Assembly (NCBI GenBank): GCA_005765155.1
Contig: VCCP01000003.1
Coordinates: 2,976,001-3,040,000 of the forward strand
Source of the DNA: Zelopaecilomyces penicillatus
Lineage: Eukaryota; Ascomycota; Sordariomycetes; Hypocreales; Pseudodiploosporaceae
Direction of reading: 5' to 3'
DNA: 64,000 nucleotides
The first letter of the stretch is position 1. Every line of letters starts with the position of its first letter. Positions 24,903-36,280 of the stretch are shown here, in pieces. The position numbers were made by a program, and so were the translations under genes. The notes beneath the pieces were generated by a model, which worked only from the letters and a program-made list of their open reading frames with translations, ran no database searches and had not been told where the DNA came from.

Positions 24903-25845
24903 TGGTTTTAGATAGACCGCCGCCATGTGGCGACTGAAGCTGATTTCTACTCGTAGAAACAACCGAAAGGCAATAGAAACGCACCATGACGTTTGGGATA
25001 GGAATGCCCCTGACAGGGCTAGTCAGCCACCATGCTGGCCTGTTGGGCTTGAGTTACAGCGGGCCTGTAATACGTCGTAGATAACTAAAACCTTCCTGTC
25101 AAGCTGCAAAACCGCAACCAGGTACCTACCTAAGTAGCTGGAAATAGATTCCTTGTGGAGCCTGCATGCTATCGTCGAATTTCCGATTCTTTGTTCAGAT
25201 TTTTGGTTGGCATAGACAATACTGTGCCTGTCTAAATAGGGCTATAATTAGCTGCTTGGTGTTGAATGAAGCTGGGCTGTTTATTGATGTGGCTGTGGAT
25301 GCAAGCTGTTCCGGTGCCCACGCCACTGAAATAGTGGTCTATTTTCGAGTTCTAGCCCTGTGGACGCCTACCTACCTCTGACTAGGTACCCAAGCTGTAC
25401 GGCAGAAATTTACCTTCATGGGCTTTATAGCTTTATGAGTTTTTCATGCGAGGTGTTAATTCATATACGGTTACTCTTTCAAGTATCTGTAGCCGAGTTT
25501 CAGTGTGTACTACCAGTCAACAAGGTAATCTAGCATGGTATAGTTCTAGTTAACACGTACATCAACCATCAGCTAGGTGTACATGCACGGCCTACCGACG
25601 GTGGTCGTGGAAACTCCAGACAGCTCCCTAATATCTCTTTACGCGTCTAGGCGCGTCTCCCCCCATCCAGAATCTCCCCACTACGTACATGGCCCAATTT
25701 CGCCATCATTCGGCTGCCGCCATCCTGTCAACGTTTCCATCCAACCCGAGTTTAAGCTTCATGGCATTTTGACGGCCACCGACAGCATCGCATTGAGTTC
25801 TGAGCCATAGCACCACTATTGACTTATAACACTCCGAGCCCTGGC
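23487..25845. other. Intergenic region between skn7 and pri1
   Basis: About 2.4 kb without a credible gene. It holds the skn7 3' flank, a long GA microsatellite at 24814, TAGGTA/GGTACCT-like words at 25120-25390, and presumably the primase promoter at the right end. Confidence 0.45.
24814..24897. repeat. (AG)42 dinucleotide microsatellite
   Basis: An uninterrupted run of about 42 AG units on the + strand. Read in frames it gives Leu-Ser or Arg-Glu repeats, which are artefacts. It lies in noncoding DNA between skn7 and pri1 and is likely length-variable. Confidence 0.95.
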
Positions 25846-27678
25846 ATGCCACATTCAGTCAGAATGGATTCCAAGTCGCCCCCTGGTGTCGTTAAGGACG
25901 AGCCCATGGAGGAAGACTCGAGTATCCCCAATGAGATTGCCCTGGCTACACCAGCACCAACAAAAGAAGAAGCAACAGAAACGGCAACGGCGGATAATGA
26001 TGTTGACATGAGTGAAGGGGCCGTGCAAGGTTCCCGAACTGTTTCCTCGGCGGAGTCGAAAAAGGAAGTCAAGCTGGAAGAGCTGTTTGCAGATGACGAT
26101 TCAGATGAAGACTTTCCCAGCTCAGCGCCCATAAAACGTCCAGACCCAAGCTCTCCAGTATTAGCACCAGCATCTCCCACGTATGTATCTTATTGTTGGA
26201 CAAAAGAGAGGCTACATGCCAGGCCGAGGTCTGACACACAGTCGCTAATGCGACCAATCCATGCAGAGATATCACAGCCTTGAGGGCATCCGACCCTGAG
26301 GTCATGCGCAGTTTTTACCAGCGCCTGTTTCCGTGGCGGCAGCTCTTCCAATGGCTCAACCACAGCCCTACGCCCACCAATGATTTTGGAAACCGCGAGT
26401 TTGCTTTCACACTTCAAAACGATGCCTATCTACGATATCAGTCATTCGCCACTGCGGACTTGTAAGCATCCATCATCTTATATATCCTACATGACTTAAC
26501 GTCTTCTATTGCTTACACATCTTGTTAGACTTCGGAAAGATGTATTGCGTCTAATGCCATCCCGTTTCGAAATCGGACCCGTTTACACCACCAATCCCCG
26601 CGACCGCAAGACGTTACACAAATCCTCGGCCTTTAAGCCTCTCGCCAAGGAACTCTGTTTCGATATCGATTTGACAGATTATGATGATATCCGAACATGC
26701 TGTGAGAAGGCAAATATTTGCAACAAATGTTGGACCTTCATGACCATGGCCATCAAGGTTGTCGACGTGGCGTTGCGGGACGATTTCGGCTTCAAGCATA
26801 TCATGTGGGTGTATTCCGGCCGAAGAGGTGCGCACGCATGGGTATGCGATAAGAAAGCACGGAGTATGGATGATCAGAAGCGAAAAGCCATTGCGGGTTA
26901 CCTGGAAGTGATCAGGGGTGGCTCGCAAAGCGGCAAAAAGGTTAATGTCAAGCGACCATTACATCCTCATCTGACGTACGTCAAGTCCTATCCAGTCGTT
27001 ATTTTGCTGGTTTCAAGTGCTAATCATTTTTATCGTAGCCGGAGTCTTGACATTTTGAAAACCCACTTCCAAGAAGACATTCTATCCGTTCAGGATCCCT
27101 GGGCAACGGATGAGCAGGCAGAGAAGCTGCTGAACCTTCTTCCTGATCGCAACCTCAACGACTCTCTGCGTCGTAAGTGGGATGCTGCCCCAGGCAGGTC
27201 TTCAGCCTCGAAGTGGGCCGACATCGATGCTGTCGCTAAAACTGGAGCGAGCAAGCACCTTGACTCCAAGGCGTTGCTAGAAGCAAAGCAGGACATTGTG
27301 CTCGAATATACATACCCGCGACTTGATATTGAAGTCAGCAAGAAGCTTAATCATTTGCTCAAGAGTCCCTTTGTCGTGCATCCGGGCACCGGGAGAGTCT
27401 GTGTGCCTATTGACCCTAAAGTGCTTGAGGACTTTGATCCCCTGGGTGTACCGACAGTGCAAGGTCTACTTGCTGAAATTGACGCCTGGAAAGAAGAAAC
27501 GAGCGATGGTGCGGAGGAGGACAAAGATGACAAGGCTAAAATGGGCATCTCGGACTGGGAAAAGACGAGTCTGAAGCCGTATGTCGACTACTTTAGGTCC
27601 TTTGTGAATGGGATCATGCGGGATGAAAGAGATAGTCGAGTGAAGAGGGAACGCGACGAAGATTCCATGGAGTTTTGA
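25846..27678 (+). CDS. pri1: DNA primase small (catalytic) subunit
   Basis: Exons 25846-26180, 26267-26461, 26529-26975 and 27039-27678 give 538 residues. A second ATG at 25864 has a better context (A at -3, G at +4) and would give 532. The first exon encodes an acidic, low-complexity extension of about 110 residues. The primase domain follows: FYQRLFPWRQLFQWLNH, the metal-binding carboxylates in ELCFDIDLTDYDD (about residues 219-231), the zinc-site cysteines in CCEKANICNKC (about 234-244), and the VYSGRRGAHAWVCD block with the conserved SGRRG(A/V)H motif. It makes RNA primers in the nuclear polymerase alpha-primase complex. It is convergent with trm10, with only 169 bp between stop codons. 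Confidence 0.95.
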
Positions 27679-27847
27679 GTTGAATTTGAGCAAGCGAGCA
27701 GACAAACTAAAAAAAAAAGAAACGTCAAAGCCTGTTATTTATCCTCCGTGGAGTGAAATATTTGTGTTGTCGATAGGGGCGCAAATGCGCTGGGACTGGT
27801 GTAACCTGAATGATACATGAATAGTAAGCTACCTACTACCTACCCCT

Positions 27848-29083
27848 TTATGATTTTTTAGTCATTGTCTGTTCTACATCATCAACATTGCTGTCTTGTT
27901 GGACTGAGCCATCCAATGTGTCGATTATCTCGTTATCACCCCCGTCCTCTTCATTTTCAACCTCACCCTCACCCTCATCTTCACCTTTCGCGTCATCATC
28001 ATCACCATCAGACCCTTCACCGTCGGCAGCAGCCCCCTCCTCGCCTCTCAGGCGGCCGCCCTTGCGTTTCGGGATCACACTCAAAAACGCCTGGCCCCAG
28101 TCACCGCACTCAAGCCACTTCAGCATAATCTCAACGACGTGGTTCGTCGCCAGGACCTGCCGGCTCTGCATCACCATGAACTGGCCAATGGGCAGCCGGG
28201 CGGTGCGGATGCCGCGCTCCCTGGCACGCCTGTAGCAGAGACCCTTTTCGCGGTTTTTGTCGACCAGGCCGCCGACAACGTAGCTCGTGTTGGGCTCGAG
28301 CCGCTCAAGGGTATAGGGAGAGTCCGAAGACAGGTAGACGACGTCCCGGTTGGCCTCGTCGAAGGCAGGTTCCGGGCCTGGGATTGGGAAGGGATCCTTT
28401 GCGTCCCTGACCCATTCTGATTTCTCGTCCAGGCTCTTCTGCAGTGACTCAATCATCTCCCCGCCATCTTCCTTCATTCGCTGCCGTGCCTTTTCGGCGC
28501 AGTCTAGAAAGTCTCCGTCGACGAAGCTTATACCCTTCCAGTTCTTTTGCTGGTCGCGCAGCACTTCGTGGAAACGCTTTCTGAGGGCGCCGTTCCAGCC
28601 CGCAACATACAGATGTGAGCGATACCGCGCTAGCCGGTTGTCCGAGTACGATCTCGTCACCTGGCTCGATAGTGAGATGCGCTCCTTGTCCATCATGTAC
28701 TTCTCAAAGTCGCAGTCGATGATGATGGACGCCGGTACCAGTGTCGATGGCTGCGTCTTCTTTGGCAGCAACTCCGCAGGGTCCAGGCCCTTTGCCACCA
28801 GCGCCGCCTTCTGGGAGCGAATTTTTTCTTTGCGACCGAGGCGCTTTTCCCTGCGGCGCAATCGCCGGTCCTCTTTGCCAGCCTCCCATTCTTGGGATTT
28901 TCGGAGCCGCTTCAGCGCGTTCTTGGACATAGGAGGGGGAGGAGCAGAAGCAGCAGCAGCTGAATCTGCGGCAGGTTGAATTTCATCAGATTCCGTCGGC
29001 TGCAAGGGCGTTTCTAGGAGAGTCTCGGACATGTTGACGTCCTCTCCTGTTGGCGATGGTTCGCCAACGCCCGCTAAACTCAT
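27848..29083 (-). CDS. trm10: tRNA (guanine-9-N1) methyltransferase Trm10
   Basis: Single exon of 411 residues, starting MSLAGVGEPS; the frame is open 9 codons further upstream but without ATG. Basic residues about 50-100 (KRLRKSQEWEAGKEDRRLRRR) are the tRNA-binding helix typical of Trm10. The SPOUT methyltransferase domain follows, with IIIDCDFEKYM, VYLSSDSPYTL, YVVGGLVDKN and the knot region ARLPIGQFM...TNHVVEIMLKW. The C-terminal 60 residues are an acidic Asp/Glu/Gly tail. The enzyme uses S-adenosylmethionine to methylate G9 of tRNAs in nucleus or cytosol. It is divergent from the complex I subunit gene at 29695. Confidence 0.93.
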   Translation of the reverse strand: MSLAGVGEPSPTGEDVNMSETLLETPLQPTESDEIQPAADSAAAASAPPPPMSKNALKRLRKSQEWEAGKEDRRLRRREKRLGRKEKIRSQKAALVAKGLDPAELLPKKTQPSTLVPASIIIDCDFEKYMMDKERISLSSQVTRSYSDNRLARYRSHLYVAGWNGALRKRFHEVLRDQQKNWKGISFVDGDFLDCAEKARQRMKEDGGEMIESLQKSLDEKSEWVRDAKDPFPIPGPEPAFDEANRDVVYLSSDSPYTLERLEPNTSYVVGGLVDKNREKGLCYRRARERGIRTARLPIGQFMVMQSRQVLATNHVVEIMLKWLECGDWGQAFLSVIPKRKGGRLRGEEGAAADGEGSDGDDDDAKGEDEGEGEVENEEDGGDNEIIDTLDGSVQQDSNVDDVEQTMTKKS

Positions 29084-29460
29084 ACTGAAAGATTTAAATT
29101 TGAACAACACCCGAGTAATTGTATGAAATATATGCGTCTCTCTGAGCCCGAAGCAATATGTCGATGTGAAGGCACTCTAATACTTTTGTACAATGTTGAG
29201 AATGTCTTCAATAAATGGCGATCTGTGAGACTTAAAGCCTACGTGAGTTGGTTAAAATAATAAAACGGTTGGTGCCAGGTGTCGAAGTAAGCTTATAGAG
29301 TGTAGGGTAAAGTCGATCTTTCCATGAAAACAACGTACTTCCCTTTATCACAAGTCTGAATGGAAGAGCTATCAACATATATCGACTCTTTCACCAGAAC
29401 AAGCTCCAAGGTTCTTGTGTGTGAGATTCTTTTGTACTATGTGTCTGAGTGTTCGATGCC

Positions 29461-29555
29461 ATTGGACATTGTGCGCAGAGGTGGGGCCACTATCCAATTC
29501 TCCATCTCAAACTCATAACCAATCAGTACCGCCCGATTGATTACAGATCACGTGA
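29461..29555. promoter_or_regulatory. CCAAT boxes and E-box in divergent promoter
   Basis: The 611-bp region between trm10 and the complex I gene contains ATTGG at 29461-29465 (reverse CCAAT), CCAAT at 29494-29498 and 29519-29523, and the palindrome TCACGTGA at 29548-29555, all within 235 bp of the complex I start codon. CCAAT is bound by the fungal HAP complex, which often controls respiratory genes; CACGTG is a bHLH/Cbf1-type site. The function is inferred from motif and position only. Confidence 0.45.
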
Positions 29556-29694
29556 CTTCTCCAAAACAACCGTACCCAGCTTCACACCTCCCGAGTCCGA
29601 ACATCCAGGCACAGATTACACCCAAAACAGCACTCCTCATCTTTATCATCGGCGAAAACGACTCCTCCACCACGCCCCTCCAAAAGCCGGCGCC

Positions 29695-30615
29695 ATGTCT
29701 GACAAGCCTTACGTCCCCCACGATGTCCTCGACGAGACGTCCAAGACGGCATTGGTCGGTCTCGGTAGCGGCTTCTTCGTCGCCGCCATCAATAATGCCC
29801 TCTCGAAGCGCAACGTCGGCGCCATGAGCGTCTTCACCCGTGGCGGCCCTATCATCGGTATCTGCGGTACGCTACCACCATAATGCTTTCCGAGGGAAAA
29901 CAAGTTATGAATTGAGGAGAGGGACACTCAATTGGGCGTTGCCGTCTTTGTATTGGGGGCTTTTTCATTTGGAGTATGGAAGACTAATTGCATGTTCCTT
30001 TTATATCTGTTTTTGTAGCTGCCGGTCCTGCTGCCTATGCTTTCTTCTCACGAACAACGATGAACCTGCGAGAAAAGGAAGATGCGTGGGCCGCTGCCTT
30101 TGGCGGTTTCATGTGTGGTGGTGTTCTCGGTCTTCCATGTAAGAACCGCCCCTCCTCTCATAACAAGACCAATCTGCTGATACAAGGTCCCCCCTAAACT
30201 ACAGTCAAGCGCATGCCCGTCGTTCTTGGCCTAGGTGCCCTCGTCGGTTCCATCCAAGGCACATTCCACCTCATGGGTGGACGGCTCGACAGCTTCTACA
30301 AGGAGGAGGACGAGTTTGAGCGCAAAGAGATCATCCGACGGACAACACGGGTTCCTGTCGAGCAGACTGTTTCAGAACTTGGTGAAGGACGAGGTGAGCC
30401 CCCCTCCCCCCCTTCTCTCTCTGTCATTTGGAGGCATTTCCCGCGCGACAAGATTCAATTATGCACTCATTCGCATTCCTTTTAAGATTCTAACCATCAT
30501 GGCGCATTTAGGTATCAGGCCCCCTGGATATGAGGAGCGGAGACGTGAGCGGATCAAGGACACATACGGTTTCGAGATCAACCCTGTGAGTGCCACAGTT
30601 GAGGGCAGCCAGTGA
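29695..30615 (+). CDS. Complex I accessory subunit, B14.7/NDUFA11-like (Tim17 family)
   Basis: Exons 29695-29866, 30019-30138, 30205-30393 and 30512-30615 give 194 residues. The protein has the Tim17/22/23 fold: small-residue-rich membrane helices such as LVGLGSGFFVAAINNAL, ICAAGPAAYAFF, AAAFGGFMCGGVLG and VLGLGALVGSIQGTFH, with Gly-rich packing. A charged C-terminal segment (KEEDEFERKEIIRR) follows. This matches the fungal about 21-kDa NADH:ubiquinone oxidoreductase subunit homologous to mammalian B14.7, found in the mitochondrial inner membrane, rather than a Tim23 import channel. All joins are in frame. The gene is convergent with MSH2. Confidence 0.87.
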
Positions 30616-31191
30616 AGCAAAATAAAGAAGAAATCATGTTTACCATCCCGCCGGGAGGCCCACTTCTTGTGGCCTGTACATATACCATTCTTCTTTGGCT
30701 GGAGAAGAGATGCTACACTAGAAAATCGGAGTTCTTTGCTTTGTTTTCCTCGCCATCTCCCCCGCTATTAGCTAGCTCATGTCAAGGGAATCGAGTGTTT
30801 CGCACTGGCAAAGCTGGCTATGTTCCGGTTGGGCACGCTTACAAGCTCTTTTTTTTTTTGTGGTTTATGATGACGTAGTCGTATCTTGAACAATCTTTAT
30901 GTCTCTCAGTCGGGTTTCTCACGCCTGTTATAGCAAGTTAAATGCTAGTACAAAAATCAAGGATTTGAGAGGACTGCTAAATTCATTCAATTTCTTCTTG
31001 CTTTTATAGCAACCGACGTAACGTAGAGAGATGATATGACATGCCTTGTTTTTTCACAATTCATTTCCATATATAGTGTTACCTAAGTTTTGATGATGTC
31101 CTCAACGCCAAAGCACCCCAGATTTGATACATTGATAGAGCAGCGCTCAACTGATCATACAGTCTCAACTTCTTCTCCTTTATCGCTCTCT
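30616..31191. other. Convergent 3' flank
   Basis: 576 bp between the stop codons of the complex I subunit gene and MSH2. It has a T run near 30850 and A/T-rich stretches suitable for polyadenylation on both strands. No gene is seen. Confidence 0.4.
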
Positions 31192-34123
31192 TTATAGAGC
31201 CTTAACGGATTGAAAGAATGGGTTGGCTAACAACTTTTCATCCGCCGCTACAAGTTCCTTCAGCTTGGCCACCTGCTCTTCCTTGGTCATTTCTCCATTC
31301 TGGACTTGTTCTTTCCACTGGACGAGGAGCTGCTTCAGCATCGCACTGCCTTCTTCAATGTCCTTGGTGCTGTAGCTGAGTCCCAGATCCTCATGCTTAG
31401 TCGTAAAATCTTCCAGCTCGTCCGCCTTGCGCTTGGCCATACGAACAACCTTGTCCGGGAAGCGGACCAGCTCGGCCACGTGGATCCCAAAACTCTGGTC
31501 GCAGATCCCAGGCTCGACCTTGTACAATAGAGTGACCTCACGCTTGGCGTCAGAACCCTCGCCAGTACCACTAATGTGGGCGGTGACGTGCATATTCTTG
31601 ACCTGCGGGTACTGGTCTGCCAGTGCTGTGAGCTCGTGGAAGTGCGTCGCAAACATGGCAAAGCATCCGATTTCCCTGATGATGTGCTCCGAGATGGCCC
31701 ACGCCAGACCGAAGCCATCATAGGTCGACGTTCCACGACCCAGTTCATCAATTATGATGAAGGATTCTGAAGTGGCCGACTTAAGGATGTTGGCAGTCTC
31801 AAGCATCTCTGCCATGAACGTCGACACCCCCTTGAGCTGAGAGTCACTCGCGCCGACCCTTGCAAGTATAGAATCAAAGATAGTGACTTCGGCTTCAGTG
31901 CAAGGAACGAAAGAGCCAACCTGGGCCATGAGGGCGACAACTCCAGCCTGGCGGATGTATGTTGACTTACCGCCCATGTTGGGGCCTGTGATGATAAGGA
32001 ATGACGACTTGTCTCTCGTGAGATCAACATCATTCGTGATGAACCGAACGTCGTCCTGAAGCTCCATGCAAGGGTGACGTGCGCCGACAAGTTTGGTTTG
32101 GCCCTGGCCACGAGGATGAATCTTGGGTCGAACGTAGGCTTCTGGTGCGTGGAGGGCGCAGTGAGCAAAGGAGACAATTACGTCGAGGTGAGCGAGCACG
32201 CCAGCCAACCGCTCAAGCACCGGGCAGTATGAGGCAGCTACCTGCACGACCTCATTTACCAAGCTGCTCTGTGTGCGGTTATAGTTTTGAGACAATTGAT
32301 CGTGCTCACGACGATAGGCCTGCATCTTCTTCGTTGTAAAGTAAACGCCGTTCTTTTGAGTTGAGCACTCCTGATATCCAGACTTGTTTCGAATGCAACC
32401 GGCCTCCTGTCTTGTGAGTCGCATACACACACCATGAACTTTATGATTTGTCTCGAGGAAGATTTTCTTGTCAGCCTCCTGGCTAAGATCCTCTGCTGCG
32501 TCGTGAAACTCCTGTCGGATATCGCGATCAAGCTGATCAAGCTTCTTACGAATAATACGAAGGCTCGTGTCGTACTCTGGCTTGATGACATACTCGTGGC
32601 GATCGAGAGCATCAAGATCTACCGTCTGCTCAACCATGTCCTGAAGCTTACCCAGACTGTCGGACAATTCACGCAACTTGCTAGTGTAAGCCGCATCAAG
32701 GGGATCGCGGTAGGCCTCGTCCATGACACCCTCAAAGGTGCCGATAAAGCCAGGTAGGCGAATGACAACCTGATATGCTCTCACAACATCCTCCAAATTA
32801 GCCTTGCCACGCTGGAAACGTTTTGATAAACGATACAAATCAGGGACGGAGCGGAGATGCTCCTCCTGCAGGGTCTGGCGAAGGTCGGTATCGGAAAAGA
32901 AGGCTTCGACAAGCTGTTGACGTTTCTCGATTTCATCCTTGCTCATGAGAGGTTGCTTCAGCCACTGAGCCAATAAACGGCTACCAACTGGTGTTTTGCA
33001 GTGGTTGAGGACGCCAAATATGCTCATTGTCTTGGATCCATCGCGAGGCCCTGGCATCAGATTCAATGCTTTGAGAGCAGCCGCATCAAGTTTCATGTAC
33101 TGGGCCAGATCATGCTGATAAAGCTGGAATTGTCCAAAGTTTGACGGGTCTTGCAGAGCACCAATGTATTTGATGAGACATGATGCCGACCCCATGGCCA
33201 GCTTGAGATCTGTCTGCGGCAGCATCGTAGCTGATTTCTCATCCTTAAGCAAACGAGCCAAGTCTTGCTCAATATCTCTGATGCCAAAATCCCCGGCTGG
33301 TCGCTCAGCAATGGCGACACCACAGTTGTCCATAATCTGCCTGAGCTTGGCCAGTTCAGGATCCTTGTCCTTCTCGCTTTTATCTATTTGAAGCAGACAC
33401 TCGCGGACTCCAAGCTGGATCAGGAGCGCCTCAAAATTCGAATATAGGTCGTTGTCGAGAAACTCGCTGACACCAAGTTCTCGGACGCTGGCATCGGCAA
33501 AGCAGACACCCACGTTCCGAGCTTCAGAAGCCTTGGCAGAGATCTTAACCGCCATGATCATGGGTGCAGAGTCGATCTGGCCGCCGAGGTCATCCTCGAC
33601 ATCCTGCAGATTGCCTGGCGATGCCTGCTTGATGCATTTCCAATTCATTCGACCGCTCGCGCTCTGCCAGATCTCGATCCTCTTGCCGAGTTTGAAGAGG
33701 GCTTCTCTGAGGAATTGTCGGAACACAGTCATGGTCATGGTGACGGAGGGGAGACCAGTGTGGTCATTTCGGCCGAGCTGCCTGACAACAGAGGTTGTCT
33801 TGTAGACCTAAAAAAGGTAAGCACTTGCCCATGCACCAAGAAGGCTGAACAATAGGGGCTCATCTCGTACAGTTTTTGCGATGAAGTTTGCATTTGACCC
33901 GTGGGCAGTATACCAATCACCTCGGTCGAATATGCGAACAGTGTCTTCACCCTCGTCCGGGAGGGATTTGAAGAAGCGGATGAAGCCCCCTTCATCGTCG
34001 AGCTGTAGAAGCACCGTGGGTCAGCAGGTTTCGCCCAAGCGAATGTAGGGGATGCAAGCCACGGGTGTAAAAGTTGAACAGACTTGATAGCAAGCCTACC
34101 TTTAATTCTGGGCGCGAAGCCAT
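31192..34123 (-). CDS. msh2: DNA mismatch repair protein MSH2
   Basis: Exons in transcription order are 34123-34100, 34002-33871 and 33807-31192, giving 923 residues, close to other fungal MSH2 proteins. The small first exons restore the MASRPELK-LDDEGGFIRFF start of the MutS N-terminal (mismatch-recognition) domain, which continues as VRIFDRGDWYTAHG. The C-terminal ATPase has Walker A TGPNMGGKST (about residue 657), Walker B IIIDELGRGTST (about 737) and the ATHFHEL segment. The core and lever domains lie between. MSH2 pairs with MSH6 or MSH3 in the nucleus to recognise mismatches and small loops. It is divergent from the PQ-loop gene. Confidence 0.97.
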
Positions 34124-34838
34124 GGCGAGAGGTTTCAGCAAATGTACTGAGTTCTGCTCCCAAAGTGTAAAAAGCGAGCGTCGAGCGTTGTGGGAGATGC
34201 TCTCCAGCAGCCAATGTCAAAGGTTTCGAGAACTATTACAGGCTCCAGGCCGTCACTGTAGGTTGAATAGACATGGGTGTCGCGCCTAGCTTCCCCCCAC
34301 CACCTGCCAGGAAACGCGTTTTCTGCTGCAATCAATTAAAAGAGCCTGGCGTGTGACGCGAATATTACAGGTGGGTTGGCAGCCTGCAGCGTCTCAGTAT
34401 AGGCGGCCAATAGAGTGAAAAATACACCACTGTCATGACACCCCCCCTAAATAGTGGGAGAACTTAAAGTGCTTGCCAATAATCTGATTGAATAGAAAAT
34501 TGATCTAGTAAAAGGTATATAATAGTTTAATTTAATTAGAGTGCTACTCAGTGTTAACGTTTTAAAATCTTGTATCAAGTTTATAATAATATACATACCT
34601 AATTAAGAAGCTTTCGATCTCTTAAGATGGTATCAGCGGAGTTTTTTTCACCCCGTTGCCGGTCTAGCGCCCGTAGCACCTTTATCTACTTACCCTAATG
34701 TGAGTGAGAATCATGTTGACAACAATTTTATTCTTCACATGGAAGATGGGAAAGCATATGCTCTGAGAAAACTCACAAGACACGCTCTGGCATCAACTTT
34801 GTCTTGGTATTCCATCTACATCATTAAAATATACTAAT
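34124..34838. other. Intergenic region between msh2 and the PQ-loop gene
   Basis: 715 bp between two divergent genes. The first 250 bp look like ordinary promoter sequence. From about 34430 to 34640 the composition becomes much more A/T rich and contains the LTR-like element listed separately. Confidence 0.45.
34431..34640 (+). mobile_element. Candidate decayed LTR with primer-binding-site-like motif
   Basis: The A/T-rich block begins TGTCATGACACC, like many retrotransposon LTR starts, contains a TATATAA-like box near 34519, and is followed at 34628 by TGGTATCAGCGG. The first nine bases of that motif match the primer-binding site (complement of the initiator tRNA-Met 3' end) known from many Copia elements. 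No terminal CA, direct repeats or coding sequence were found. The A/T excess with TpA would fit repeat-induced point mutation. The call rests on motif resemblance only. Confidence 0.3.
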
Positions 34839-35971
34839 ATGGACAGCCCTGTTGCTGCCAACGTCTTGGGGACCGCTGGAGCTGTAAGTGCTAGCTGAAC
34901 CTTCCAAAGCATCAATTCAAAGTTGATGTAAACTAAGATGAATGACGTGGCTAAACACATAGTAGGTCTGTTGGTCCATTCAGGTATGAATTTTGTCCGC
35001 GGGCTCTATCTACACCACCAACCCAGGGGCAACATGGGGCTGAAAATGATTCTGTCTGTGATTAAACAGCTCATTCCTCAAATCATTATCAACTACCGCC
35101 GACACAACACCACGGGTCTTCAGCCGTCCATGATGATGCTCTGGGCCTGGGCCGGTGTACCTCTCGCCGTCTACAACATCACCGAGGAATTCAATATTGC
35201 ATTAAGAATCCAGCCACAGGTCTTGACGCTGCTCAGTCTGACCACCTGGATCCAATGCCAGTACTACGCTAAGGTTGGCTTGTCTTTCCGCCCCTTACTC
35301 CCACTCTTCCTTCTCCGATGAGGCATCAATGTTTGGACTAACTCGGCATATAACGTATCACTGCCAAACCATAGAATTGGTCAATCTCTCGTTGTGTTGC
35401 TGTCACAACACCAATTGCACTTTTGATGGCCGCCACCCAAGCAGCTCTCATCTTTGGGCTTCATGAGGCACGATCCTCCCAAGTAACCTGGCCAAGCACG
35501 TTAATGGCCGTGCTCTCTGCAGCTCTGCTGGCTGCTGGGGTGCTTCGCCACTACTGGGATATCTATCTTTACCGTTCCGTGCGAGGTATCTCTTTTATTT
35601 TTGTGGGCATTGATGCTGCTGGGGATGTTTTCTCCTTGGCATCTGTCTTCTTCCAGCCAAAGCTAGATATTCTGGGCGTTGTGATATATGGAACCGAACT
35701 GATCCTTTGGCTTGGAGTTTTTGCAGCGGGAGGATATTTCAATCTGGTCCCTTGGGCAAGAAAGAACTTCAAGAAGCCACAATCCCGCACGGTGGAATTG
35801 ATTGCAACGGAAACTCCATCTGCAAATTTGGATGCAATTAATCATAACGTGGCACTTCATGTTTTACCCTCTTCAACTTCAGTGTTTCGGACAACGTCAG
35901 GCGAAATAGCCAACGCTCGATCACGGACCGGGTTTCCAAGCAATTTTGATGTCCAAACGAGCGGGGAATAA
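34839..35971 (+). CDS. PQ-loop repeat membrane protein
   Basis: Exons 34839-34883, 34966-34983, 35070-35273 and 35375-35971 give 287 residues. The 18-bp second exon encodes VCWSIQ and joins to LIPQIIINYRRHNTTGLQ, the first PQ-loop. About seven hydrophobic helices follow. The second loop region (YRSVRGISFIFVGIDAAGD) keeps the RGIS pattern but lacks the Pro-Gln pair, so the second repeat is degenerate. The tail of about 65 residues is polar. PQ-loop proteins of this kind export basic amino acids from vacuoles or lysosomes (Ypq/cystinosin group) or act as other small transporters; the substrate here is unknown. It is convergent with the GMC gene, 309 bp apart. Confidence 0.85.
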
Positions 35972-36280
35972 GTTTGTGACGTGAATATAAAGTTTTTAAT
36001 ACCATTATGCATTGTGATCTTGCACTTGGTTATGAAGGGAGGTATTCTGTGTAAAAAGGCAGGCCTCTCCATCCTTCATTCGTAACTCCAACACATGACC
36101 TCGAAGTAGACGTAAGTTTTTATTTCAGCGAGTTACCTGCCTGGATATGAAATCCTGCCAAATATGCAGGCTGTGAGGGGAAACTCAAGATAATCGGCTC
36201 ATGATCCATACAGTGGCAAGCGAGGCCTCATTGCAAAGGGGAAAGAATGACTATCCGGTTCTTTTCGTCACTTGAAAATT
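35972..36280. other. Convergent 3' flank
   Basis: 309 bp between the stops of the PQ-loop and GMC genes; only 3' UTR-like sequence is seen. Confidence 0.4.

Noticed and set aside
24765..24987. Leu-Ser repeat ORFs on the minus strand
   Set aside because: They are translations of the AG microsatellite, not proteins.
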